This document shows, piece after piece, positions 1 through 6,488 of a DNA stretch of 38,623 nt (position 1 is the stretch's first letter; each line of letters starts with the position of its first letter). Made by a program: the position numbers and the translations under genes. Location: the IMG/VR virus record IMGVR_UViG_3300020450_000046, positions 1-38,623 of that record. One strand, given 5' to 3'. This DNA is from a virus. The notes beneath the pieces are model-generated. The model saw nothing but the letters and a program-made list of their open reading frames with translations. It did not search any database and had not been told where the DNA came from.

Positions 1-149
1 CAAATAAGGAAGTCAAAACCGCGAAACAAGTACTTGATTTCCTCGATATAATAAAGAAAGGGCAATTCTATGATGATTCCCACAAAGAACTCTTAAACCA
101 TATAAGAGAAAAATATTATCAAGATAAAAAAATCGACCCCTCATTTTGA
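1..149 (+). CDS. hypothetical protein, C-terminal fragment
   Basis: An open frame enters from the left edge (codons in phase with base 3) and gives 48 residues before TGA at 147-149. The visible part is Lys/Asp-rich and looks helical (it includes KQVLDFLDIIKKGQFYDD). I do not recognise a family. Reading direction and codon use match the rest of the window, so it is probably the end of a real gene whose start lies outside. Confidence 0.55.
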   Translation, partial: NKEVKTAKQVLDFLDIIKKGQFYDDSHKELLNHIREKYYQDKKIDPSF

Positions 150-212
150 TAGTTAAAAGAAATTTCGGTAGGTATAATATTAAAGCAAGGATGCATTAAC
201 CAAAGACTACTA

Positions 213-221
213 CTATTTATA
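213..221 (+). promoter_or_regulatory. weak match to the ATATTTATA motif
   Basis: CTATTTATA lies 35 bp before the ATG at 257, in the gap after the first gene. It differs by one base from the ATATTTATA motif found in front of several structural genes, so it may be a late-type promoter, but a single A/T-rich match in A/T-rich DNA is weak evidence. Confidence 0.2.
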
Positions 222-256
222 ATAAGAGATATAACTATAATACTAAATACACAGAT

Positions 257-664
257 ATGAAAACATGGGACGATTTTATTCCGAATGACGATGAGGATAA
301 CGATGATGAGAGAGACCTTTTTGGAATCCATCAACAAATCATCGATAAACAACTCTTCTTCAAAGACTGTCTCAATGGTTCAGTTCCTTTGGACCCCTTT
401 GAGTATCAACAACTATTTGGTATCCCAACTCCCACAGATTTAGATTGGCTCTCAGAAGCCTTCTTCTACCATTTCCATCAGTTAGGGTTTACACCTAAAA
501 CCCTTGTTAAGATATGGGGGTTAGATTGGCTATGGGAGATGTTACAAAACTTAGAGAGACAGGAAGAATATGAACTTTGTTCTATTATGAAGTGGGTAAT
601 GGCTGAACACAACGAAGCTGTAGATACTATGGTATCCAATGTCCTCAAAAAAGAAGTTCAATGA
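257..664 (+). CDS. hypothetical protein (135 aa)
   Basis: I do not recognise a family. The protein has a very acidic stretch at residues 9-20, then a Trp- and Phe-rich body with a repeated W-G-L-D-W-L-W type pattern near residues 88-95. No signal peptide or membrane segment is visible, so it is probably cytoplasmic. The stop overlaps the start of the next gene (ATGA at 661-664), which implies translational coupling and one transcript. Confidence 0.7.
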   Translation: MKTWDDFIPNDDEDNDDERDLFGIHQQIIDKQLFFKDCLNGSVPLDPFEYQQLFGIPTPTDLDWLSEAFFYHFHQLGFTPKTLVKIWGLDWLWEMLQNLERQEEYELCSIMKWVMAEHNEAVDTMVSNVLKKEVQ

Positions 665-963
665 ATTGGGAAATTATAGGTTATATAGGTAGTGGATTCG
701 TTCTACTATCTTTCTTATGGGAAGGCTGGAAGTTAAGAGCACTCAACTCAATCGGAGCCTTACTGTGGTTATCATATGGAATAGCAATGGATAGTGGTAG
801 TATTATCTTCTTGAATGGTTCTATACTTCTAATACACATTACAAAACTATCAATAAAAAGAAGGGAAAAAAACTCTTCGACTGAACAACTAAAAAAACGA
901 CTTGAAAAAAATCTTAAAAAAAGACCGACAAAAAAAAATTTTAAAAAATCGACACGGCCTTAG
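661..963 (+). CDS. small YgjV/CBU_0592-like inner membrane protein
   Basis: A 100-residue protein with about three hydrophobic segments in residues 5-65, followed by a Lys/Arg-rich cytoplasmic tail (70-100). The segment LRALNSIGALLWLSYG resembles the L-R-x-x-N-x-x-G-x-x-x-x-x-Y-G signature of small YgjV/CBU_0592-like membrane proteins, which are distantly PQ-loop-like. That family has no firm function, so no role is given here. Its start overlaps the preceding stop by 4 nt. A 125-bp non-coding gap follows. Confidence 0.6.
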   Translation: MNWEIIGYIGSGFVLLSFLWEGWKLRALNSIGALLWLSYGIAMDSGSIIFLNGSILLIHITKLSIKRREKNSSTEQLKKRLEKNLKKRPTKKNFKKSTRP

Positions 964-1011
964 TGCTTAAGTTATAGGTTATTATCTTTTATTTTAAATT
1001 ATCTTTTAAGT

Positions 1012-1029
1012 TGTCTGGAGTGTCTGGAG
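1012..1029 (+). repeat. tandem 9-bp repeat in a 125-bp gap
   Basis: TGTCTGGAG occurs twice back to back in the gap between the genes ending at 963 and starting at 1089. The rest of the gap is A/T-rich. I see no terminator hairpin and no clear promoter in it. The repeat could be a protein-binding site or chance. Confidence 0.4.
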
Positions 1030-1088
1030 TATATATAACTATACGATTTTTAAAAAATTTAATTAACAAAATATAAAAAGTTACGAAC

Positions 1089-1457
1089 ATGGAAAAAATA
1101 AATTGGATTTATCTCGGTTATGCCTGTATTTTAGGTATCCTTGCACAAGTAGGAGCGTGGTACCAACACAACTACCAATTCTTGGATAAACGATATCCAC
1201 CCGAATGGTGGGGATGGTATTTACTTGCGATTCCACTCACTTGGTTGTTTTTAAAAGCAACATACTTTGGGGTAAACTCGTTTGGGGGTGAGATATGGCC
1301 AAATAGATTTGTTGGTTTTGTTTTGGGAATTATTTCATATATAATATTAACCTCGTATCATTTTAAACAACCTGTAACGATGAAAATATCTGTTCAACTT
1401 TTACTTTGTTTTTTAATACTAATGGTACAAATTTTTTGGGTAGAAAAAAAAGGATAA
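1089..1457 (+). CDS. four-helix DMT-like membrane protein
   Basis: A 122-residue protein with four predicted membrane helices (about 5-22, 43-60, 71-90 and 98-117). The pattern resembles half-size DMT/EmrE-like proteins, including the EIWPNRFVGFVLGI segment after helix 2 and a C-terminal Q-V/I-F. It would sit in the host inner membrane. Transport activity is an inference from topology only. The next ATG follows after one base, so it is co-translated with the Smr-domain gene. Confidence 0.55.
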   Translation: MEKINWIYLGYACILGILAQVGAWYQHNYQFLDKRYPPEWWGWYLLAIPLTWLFLKATYFGVNSFGGEIWPNRFVGFVLGIISYIILTSYHFKQPVTMKISVQLLLCFLILMVQIFWVEKKG

Positions 1458-1458
1458 T

Positions 1459-1680
1459 ATGAATGAAATAGATTTACATGGATTTACACACGATGAAGCC
1501 GTTCTTGCAACCGAAGATTGGTTATTAAGAGAATCTCTTGATTTTGGATTTCAAGTGAGAGTAATAACTGGTAACTCACATGAATTACAAAGAAGAATCA
1601 TTGATGATGTTTTAGACAAACATAGATTTAATTATTACATCCCATCATATAATACTGGTGAAATAATAGTTAACAATTAA
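1459..1680 (+). CDS. Smr-domain protein
   Basis: A 73-residue stand-alone Smr (small MutS-related) domain. It begins with the family hallmark DLHG at residues 5-8, followed by the helix DEAVLATEDWL. The second motif is ITGNS at 36-40, where most members have TGxG. Smr domains are often DNA or RNA nicking nucleases. The missing second Gly makes activity uncertain. It ends two bases before the next start. Confidence 0.75.
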   Translation: MNEIDLHGFTHDEAVLATEDWLLRESLDFGFQVRVITGNSHELQRRIIDDVLDKHRFNYYIPSYNTGEIIVNN

Positions 1681-1682
1681 GA

Positions 1683-2030
1683 ATGCCTACAAGACAAACT
1701 AAAACATATTTGGTTGATAATGAAACTTTAGAAGGATTAAAGATTTTAGATAATTGGTTATCTAAACAACCTTGGAAACATCATGTGGATACTGAAACAG
1801 CAATGATGGCCAGAGAACTTATAACACGAGTTGAAACTAAAGGATTTTATAGTAAAGAAGAAAGAGATGTACTTAATGGTATTAGAAACTATTGGTTTGA
1901 AAGTAAATACCAAGGCCAATGGATTTGTAGGTATTGTTTGAAATCCACGAAAGATGTTGATTATGATTATTTAGTTGGACAAGACCATTTAGAATGTTCA
2001 CTAAAAGAAGAGATGGATGAAAAAAATTAA
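1683..2030 (+). CDS. hypothetical protein with C-terminal zinc-knuckle-like motif
   Basis: A 115-residue protein that I do not assign to a family. Cys82 and Cys85 (CRYC) with His102 and Cys105 (DHLEC) form a CxxC...HxxC arrangement that could bind zinc. The N-terminal 75 residues look helical and contain a W-L-x-x-Q-P-W segment. No membrane segment is present. It is the last gene before the host-type promoter at 2038-2069. Confidence 0.65.
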   Translation: MPTRQTKTYLVDNETLEGLKILDNWLSKQPWKHHVDTETAMMARELITRVETKGFYSKEERDVLNGIRNYWFESKYQGQWICRYCLKSTKDVDYDYLVGQDHLECSLKEEMDEKN

Positions 2031-2037
2031 TAAATTA

Positions 2038-2075
2038 TTTGGAATTGTGAAAAAAAAGTTGTATATTTGTAAATA
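2038..2075 (+). promoter_or_regulatory. Bacteroidota-type promoter with start-site dyad
   Basis: TTTG (2038-2041), a 20-bp spacer, then TATATTTG (2062-2069) match the -33/-7 elements of the Bacteroidota housekeeping sigma factor. The dyad TATTT-GT-AAATA (2064-2075) overlaps the -7 element and the expected start point. The promoter drives the gene at 2086. Confidence 0.8.
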
Positions 2076-2085
2076 AACTAAATCT

Positions 2086-2292
2086 ATGCGAAAATTAATA
2101 TACAAAATAACTGAAGAAACAGATACATCTAAGGATATACTTTATATTGAGTTTATTACTGATAGAGGCACTGATTGGACTGAAACACAATATATGAGAA
2201 ATAGAAACCCTATGGTAACAAAAATGGAACTTGTAAGTGATGAAGAAACAAAAGAAAAAGAGCCCACATCAAGAAAAGCTTTCATGGGATGA
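2086..2292 (+). CDS. hypothetical protein (68 aa)
   Basis: A small protein with an alternating hydrophobic/polar N-terminal half (beta-like, DILYIEFITDRGTDW) and a charged C-terminus. I recognise no family. It starts 17 bp after a good host-type promoter, so it is probably the first gene of a transcript that also covers the tRNA region. Confidence 0.6.
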   Translation: MRKLIYKITEETDTSKDILYIEFITDRGTDWTETQYMRNRNPMVTKMELVSDEETKEKEPTSRKAFMG

Positions 2293-2293
2293 T

Positions 2294-2413
2294 ATGACCT
2301 ATGGTGAGGCTTCTCATCACATCGGTAAAAAGATGACAGAGAAAACTCACAAATCTAAAAAAGATTATAGTAGAAAATCAAAACATAAGAATAGAAATAT
2401 TGAAGATGAATAA
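2294..2413 (+). CDS. small basic protein (39 aa)
   Basis: An ATG one base after the preceding stop opens a 39-codon frame ending with TAA at 2411-2413. The product is Lys/His/Ser-rich and strongly basic. The last 8 bases overlap the next start at 2406. Coupling to both neighbours suggests it is real, but it has no recognisable domain. Confidence 0.45.
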   Translation: MTYGEASHHIGKKMTEKTHKSKKDYSRKSKHKNRNIEDE

Positions 2414-2897
2414 AAGAGAATTACTTGTTATTGGGTTTGTAATCATGGCAGTATTAATTAGATTACTACCACATCCACCCAACTTTACACCAATCACAGC
2501 ACTTGCATTGTTTGGTGGAACTACATTTAAAAACAAGTGGTTAGGTATCTCATTACCTTTAATAGCAATGGGATTATCTGATGTGTATTTGGGGTTCTAT
2601 GGTATCTCTTATTGGGTGTATGGTTCGTTCTTACTCATTAGTATATTAGGAACCATTTGGAAAAAAATAAGTGTTAAGAATGTGTTTATTGCATCCTTAA
2701 TATTTTTTATCGTTACTAACTTTGGAGTTTGGTTGATGGGATATCCAAAAACTTTTGAAGGTTTTGTATTGTGTTATACACTTGCAATACCTTTCTTTAT
2801 TAACTCTTTGTTAGGAGATTTCTTTTTCAGTTACTTATTGAAATGGTCATTTAAGTATTCTGAAAATAAAATTATGCTCGGTTCGTCTATCGGTTAG
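2406..2897 (+). CDS. DUF6580-like membrane protein
   Basis: About 163 residues with five hydrophobic segments. The pattern P-H-P-P-N-F-T-P-I-x-A-L-A-L-F-G-G near residues 22-38, T-N-F-G-V-W near 101-106 and the late I-P-F-F-x-N-x-L-L-G-D-x-F segment match the DUF6580 family of putative transporters common in Bacteroidota. I chose ATG 2406 rather than an in-frame TTG at 2400. The last seven codons run into the tRNA-Glu gene, so its extreme C-terminus (MLGSSIG) is encoded by tRNA sequence. Confidence 0.75.
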   Translation: MNKRELLVIGFVIMAVLIRLLPHPPNFTPITALALFGGTTFKNKWLGISLPLIAMGLSDVYLGFYGISYWVYGSFLLISILGTIWKKISVKNVFIASLIFFIVTNFGVWLMGYPKTFEGFVLCYTLAIPFFINSLLGDFFFSYLLKWSFKYSENKIMLGSSIG

Positions 2898-2947
2898 GAC
2901 TTCAGGTTTTCATCCTGGCAAGAGGGGTTCGATTCCCCTACCGAGTA
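2876..2947 (+). tRNA. tRNA-Glu (UUC)
   Basis: A 72-nt cloverleaf. The acceptor GCTCGGT pairs with ACCGAGT (one G-U pair at the end). The anticodon loop TTTTCAT is closed by CAGG/CCTG, giving anticodon UUC. The T arm GGGG-TTCGATT-CCCC and discriminator A are normal. No encoded CCA. The 5' part overlaps the end of the DUF6580-like gene by 22 bp. Confidence 0.95.
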
Positions 2948-2960
2948 CAAAAATTAAATT

Positions 2961-3287
2961 ATGGAAGCAACATATATTATTATTGGAGGTTTTGTTTCTC
3001 TTATATTATTCTTTTTAGGATACTCAGTTAGAGGTGTTAGGATACACGAAGAAAGACTTGATGATAACGAAGATGATATAGATGAATTAATGATTAAACT
3101 CAATACTCTTGAAAGAAAAATCAATACACAATTTGATAGTGTTCAAGAAACTATTGAGAATACTCAAGATGATTTATCTAAATCAATCAAAAATGTATCA
3201 GATAGTATCCCACCAACAAACGCTGATTTAGTAAAAAGGGTAGAAAAGATTGAAGAAGAATCATACAGATTAAGAATGAATCTTTAA
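2961..3287 (+). CDS. membrane-anchored coiled-coil protein
   Basis: A 108-residue protein with one N-terminal membrane helix (about 4-24) and a long, highly charged helical region (30-108) with heptad-like spacing. The fold suggests a single-pass protein with a coiled coil on one side of the inner membrane. I recognise no family. It lies between tRNA-Glu and tRNA-Ala. Confidence 0.65.
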   Translation: MEATYIIIGGFVSLILFFLGYSVRGVRIHEERLDDNEDDIDELMIKLNTLERKINTQFDSVQETIENTQDDLSKSIKNVSDSIPPTNADLVKRVEKIEEESYRLRMNL

Positions 3288-3301
3288 TCTTAGGAGATAA
3301 A

Positions 3302-3376
<75 letters not shown>

Positions 3377-3414
3377 CAATCTACATAAGTAGGTTATTAA
3401 CTAAATTATATATT

Positions 3415-3630
3415 ATGAAATATTTATTAAGTTTATTTTTAGTCTTAGGATTACTATCATGTGACCCTAAAGATAAAAAAGAAAAAGAGGGGGAAACTCC
3501 TGCCGTAGAAGCGGAAGTGGAAGTACAAGAAGCAACTGATGCTACAGAAGTTGTAACTGACAGTGAAACTGTTGTGTTAGAAGAAGAAGTAGTTGAAGAA
3601 GAAAGTACTGAAGAAGATATTGAAGAATAA
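3415..3630 (+). CDS. small acidic lipoprotein
   Basis: A 71-residue protein with a short type II signal peptide. The lipobox is LLSC with the lipidated Cys at residue 16. The mature part is almost entirely Glu/Val/Thr with many E-E and E-V repeats and one basic patch (KDKKEKE) right after the Cys. Such a low-complexity acidic chain would extend from a membrane anchor. A role in superinfection exclusion is known for some phage lipoproteins but is only a possibility here. It lies between two tRNA genes. Confidence 0.7.
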   Translation: MKYLLSLFLVLGLLSCDPKDKKEKEGETPAVEAEVEVQEATDATEVVTDSETVVLEEEVVEEESTEEDIEE

Positions 3631-3639
3631 TACTTCTAA

Positions 3640-3713
3640 GCCTTTGTAGCTCAGCTGGCTAGAGCAGTTGATTTGTAATCAACAGGTCGTGGGTTCGAGT
3701 CCCTCCAAAGGCT
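3640..3713 (+). tRNA. tRNA-Thr (UGU)
   Basis: A 74-nt cloverleaf. The acceptor GCCTTTG pairs with CAAAGGC, the anticodon arm GTTGA-TTTGTAA-TCAAC gives anticodon UGU, and the T arm has loop TTCGAGT. The discriminator is T. No CCA is encoded. It starts 9 bp after the lipoprotein stop. Confidence 0.95.
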
Positions 3714-3722
3714 CTAAATAAT

Positions 3723-3929
3723 ATGATTTTTCCTTCTTACAAAAGACCGATACAATACATCAATAATACGCCATATATTATTCATGCAATTATTCCTATT
3801 GAAAGATGTAAGAATATAACAATGATTAAAGAGTGGTTAGAGGTTGATACTGCATTTAAAGTACAAAGAGAAGGAGTATATTATTTTTGTGAAACCATAG
3901 AAGATGCACAATGGGAACCAATTACATAA
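3723..3929 (+). CDS. hypothetical protein (68 aa)
   Basis: A short protein with alternating hydrophobic residues and a Y-Y-F-C segment near residues 53-56. I recognise no family. Its last 19 bases overlap the next gene in another frame, which supports a coupled operon. Confidence 0.55.
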   Translation: MIFPSYKRPIQYINNTPYIIHAIIPIERCKNITMIKEWLEVDTAFKVQREGVYYFCETIEDAQWEPIT

Positions 3930-4462
3930 ATAAAAAAGTTTACCAAGAAGTATTACTTGAATTTGGTGATTGTAATTTAATATTAGAAAAAATTCCACAC
4001 ATAAATGAAACCAGAAGTAAGGTGTTATCTGATGGTACAAAAGGTATAAAAGAAACAAGAACATCTTATCAGTATGATTTTTACTTAGAAGATTTTCAAA
4101 AACAAATGTTATTGAAAAAACTTAAAAAGTTAAGTATAAAAGATTTACCAGATAAAATTAGAATATTAAAATATACCGAAGGGCAAAAGTTCACAAAACA
4201 TAGAGATAAAAACTCAAAAGATTTTTCTGATAGATTTAAAACTTTGATTATACAACTTTCACATGAATATGAATATGAAGGTGGTGATTTACTTGTATAT
4301 GAAAATGATAATGTAATCAAAGCGAATAAAGAAAAGGGAAGTGTTATCTTATTTAATGCTGAACTATATCATGAAGCAAAAGAAATTATTAAAGGAACTC
4401 GATATGTATTAGTATCATGGTTATCTGAAAATGATTTTGATTTTAAAAAAAATATAATATGA
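3911..4462 (+). CDS. 2OG-Fe(II) oxygenase
   Basis: A 183-residue protein of the prolyl 4-hydroxylase-like 2-oxoglutarate/Fe(II) superfamily. Iron ligands are visible as H97-x-D99 in KFTKHRDKN and H154 in ELYHEAKEI. R164 in GTRYVLVSW is the expected 2-oxoglutarate-binding Arg. The EGGDLLVYE strand is typical of the jelly-roll core. The substrate is unknown and could be a protein, a nucleotide or DNA. The stop overlaps the dCMP deaminase start (ATGA), so the two are made together. Confidence 0.85.
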   Translation: MGTNYINKKVYQEVLLEFGDCNLILEKIPHINETRSKVLSDGTKGIKETRTSYQYDFYLEDFQKQMLLKKLKKLSIKDLPDKIRILKYTEGQKFTKHRDKNSKDFSDRFKTLIIQLSHEYEYEGGDLLVYENDNVIKANKEKGSVILFNAELYHEAKEIIKGTRYVLVSWLSENDFDFKKNII

Positions 4463-4917
4463 GATGGGTAGAATACTTTAGAACAATGGCTCATACAGTC
4501 AAACTTAAATCCAAAGATGAAAATACACAAATTGGTGCAGTTATAGTTGGAGAAGATAAGGAAATTGTATCTACTGGTTATAACTCATTTCCAAGAGGAT
4601 TACAAGATAACATTATTGAAAGGCAAGAAAGACCCGAAAAGTATTTTTGGTTTGAACATGCTGAACGAAATGCTATCTACAATGCTGCAAGAATAGGTGT
4701 ATCAACTAAAGGTTGTACAATGTATTTATCTTGTGGTATTCCTTGCTCTGATTGTGCAAGAGGAATTATTAATGCTGGAATTAAACGAATCTTTTGTGAA
4801 AAAGGTGATGTTACAAAAGGCAAACATTGGGAAAAAAACTACGAAAGAAGTTGGGCTATGTTAGAAGAAGCTGGAATTAATATTCAGTTTTATGATGATG
4901 AATATGGAGGTTTATAA
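4459..4917 (+). CDS. deoxycytidylate (dCMP) deaminase
   Basis: A 152-residue zinc-dependent cytidine/dCMP deaminase (ComEB-like). The catalytic motif HAE is at 67-69 and the zinc-binding P-C-x-x-C is at 95-99 (PCSDC). The reaction converts dCMP to dUMP, the substrate of thymidylate synthase, which this phage also encodes at 21371-22279. That links it to phage dTMP supply. Length is usual for the family. Confidence 0.92.
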   Translation: MRWVEYFRTMAHTVKLKSKDENTQIGAVIVGEDKEIVSTGYNSFPRGLQDNIIERQERPEKYFWFEHAERNAIYNAARIGVSTKGCTMYLSCGIPCSDCARGIINAGIKRIFCEKGDVTKGKHWEKNYERSWAMLEEAGINIQFYDDEYGGL

Positions 4918-4925
4918 TATTTATA
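4917..4925 (+). promoter_or_regulatory. ATATTTATA motif, candidate late promoter
   Basis: An exact ATATTTATA straddles the dCMP deaminase stop and lies 21 bp before the ATG at 4947. It is one of eight exact copies seen in gaps or at gene borders. It is proposed to be read by the gp55-like sigma factor. Confidence 0.4.
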
Positions 4926-4946
4926 AAACACAAGGGGGTTTTACCA

Positions 4947-5111
4947 ATGGGATTCACAAACGAAGAGTATTCAGAAGAGTTACTTTATAAATCACATTCA
5001 TTAGGAATTAAAGATGAATTGTGGAGGGTGGTTCATACACTTAGAAAAGATGACCCTCAACTTACTATACACGAAGCAATACAAAAAGCTTATTTTACAA
5101 TAACAGAATAA
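4947..5111 (+). CDS. small hypothetical protein (54 aa)
   Basis: An ATG-started frame of 54 codons ending with TAA at 5109-5111. The product is mostly charged helices (EYSEELLYKSHSLGIKDE). There is no known domain. The preceding GGGGG stretch is too far from the ATG to be a standard ribosome-binding site. A candidate late promoter lies upstream. The next ATG follows directly. Confidence 0.5.
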   Translation: MGFTNEEYSEELLYKSHSLGIKDELWRVVHTLRKDDPQLTIHEAIQKAYFTITE

Positions 5112-5255
5112 ATGCAAACAATTACAGATTTCTTAAAAGGAAAAAAGAAGGATGAAATAATCAATAAGATTATAGAACTTAAAACAGGACCTCAATCTCA
5201 AGAGGTAAAGTTTACCATCCAAAAACTACAACAAGAACTTTCCAAAAAAAATTAA
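5112..5255 (+). CDS. small hypothetical protein (47 aa)
   Basis: The frame begins on the base after the previous stop and has 47 codons. It is Lys/Gln-rich and helical (ITDFLKGKKKDEIINKIIE). No family is recognised. It fits the direction and spacing of the operon. Confidence 0.5.
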   Translation: MQTITDFLKGKKKDEIINKIIELKTGPQSQEVKFTIQKLQQELSKKN

Positions 5256-5270
5256 GTATTTAAGTTTCAG

Positions 5271-5279
5271 ATATTTATA
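5271..5279 (+). promoter_or_regulatory. ATATTTATA motif, candidate late promoter
   Basis: An exact match ends only 6 bp before the ATG at 5286. If it acts as a -10 element, the transcript would be leaderless or nearly so. Confidence 0.4.
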
Positions 5280-5285
5280 TAATAT

Positions 5286-6089
5286 ATGGAACTAAGAAGT
5301 ATTTTTGATTTACCAAATTTATATCCTGAGGATAAGGATATATTATCGGCATACAAGGCAGAGAGACCTGGTAGCAATACAACAGTATATACAGGTTTAT
5401 TTGAAAAGAATCAAATCAAATTATCAGATTTGAGTGACCCCTTTTTCTATCAAAGTATTCAAGTTGCTCCAAATGTAAATTTTCAATTTATTGTTAAGTT
5501 CTCCGATGATACACTATTTACATCACAGACATTTTTAGATAAATTAACAGCAGCTAAAAGAGACCAAAGTAACCCTTATATTTACGAAAATACAATTCCA
5601 ATAATAAAATTCAACGATAATCTTTTAACCAATTATTCTAAAAAACCAATATTTGATATATCAGAACAATACGCTGAAGTTGAAGTTACAGATACCCTCA
5701 ACACCAAACAAGATTATTTACTTCATATTAATTACCTAACTACAAGTGATAGTGGAAATAGTCCACTTAAAAATGCCGATGAAATGGGAAGTTGGGAAGT
5801 AAAGCTTACAGATGAATTAGGTATGGACCACCAAAAAGCTTTAGATGAATTAGAATCAGTAGAAGAAGATTTTTCAGATGATGAGCCAGGTGTTGATATA
5901 GTTACAACAAACACTAATAATATTACAAGTGTTAGTGGTGAAGTTGAAACAGTTTCACAATTATATCCACCCTTTGGATTTAGAGGTAGAAGTGGCCCAT
6001 TTGGTAGTAGAGATAAAAGAAGGTTAGGACCTGATGGTTTTTATTACAGATGGAATCAAAATGAAAATAGATGGGAGAAGAGAAATTAA
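5286..6089 (+). CDS. probable virion protein (267 aa)
   Basis: No family is recognised. The N-terminal 165 residues look beta-rich with many Ser/Thr/Asn, as in tail or neck proteins. Residues about 180-220 are acidic and low in complexity. The C-terminus is Gly/Arg-rich and aromatic (PPFGFRGRSGPFGSRDKRR, then YYRWNQ). It is preceded by a candidate late promoter and followed, with overlap, by a small protein and then the large Hint protein, so a role in the particle is the best inference. Confidence 0.65.
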   Translation: MELRSIFDLPNLYPEDKDILSAYKAERPGSNTTVYTGLFEKNQIKLSDLSDPFFYQSIQVAPNVNFQFIVKFSDDTLFTSQTFLDKLTAAKRDQSNPYIYENTIPIIKFNDNLLTNYSKKPIFDISEQYAEVEVTDTLNTKQDYLLHINYLTTSDSGNSPLKNADEMGSWEVKLTDELGMDHQKALDELESVEEDFSDDEPGVDIVTTNTNNITSVSGEVETVSQLYPPFGFRGRSGPFGSRDKRRLGPDGFYYRWNQNENRWEKRN

Positions 6090-6442
6090 TGATTGATAAT
6101 AGTAGATATGGAAGAGTAGATTGGAGAAGATACTTACTGGCTGAATATCATCCAAGAGTAAAAAGATTTCTTGATTATAGAGGAGATGAAGTATTTTCTC
6201 AGATATCACAGATGATAGCAGTTGCTATTGAAACTAAAAGACCAGAGATAGCTTTATTAGTTCACCCTAATGTTAACAATGTTGTTGTTATTAAAAAAAA
6301 TGAATATAAAGAAGTTCTTGATTTGGCATTAAGTTGGTTTGAAAAGAAAGAAGATTATATGATATGTCATCAAATAAGAGAGGTTAAAAATCTTCTTAAA
6401 AAAAGAAAAAGGGAAAACAACAAAGAAACATTAAAAAAATAA
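6089..6442 (+). CDS. hypothetical protein (117 aa)
   Basis: I chose the ATG at 6089, which overlaps the preceding TAA by one base (TAATG), over an in-frame ATG at 6071. The protein is mainly helical, with a basic C-terminus (LLKKRKRENNKETLKK). No family or membrane segment is recognised. Confidence 0.65.
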   Translation: MIDNSRYGRVDWRRYLLAEYHPRVKRFLDYRGDEVFSQISQMIAVAIETKRPEIALLVHPNVNNVVVIKKNEYKEVLDLALSWFEKKEDYMICHQIREVKNLLKKRKRENNKETLKK

Positions 6443-6448
6443 TTACAT

Positions 6449-6457
6449 ATATTTATA
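6449..6457 (+). promoter_or_regulatory. ATATTTATA motif, candidate late promoter
   Basis: An exact match in the 46-bp gap before the tandem Hint gene, 31 bp from its ATG. It suggests late expression of the Hint cassette. Confidence 0.45.
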
Positions 6458-6488
6458 GTTGATATAATTTACAAAAATAGGAAATAAT

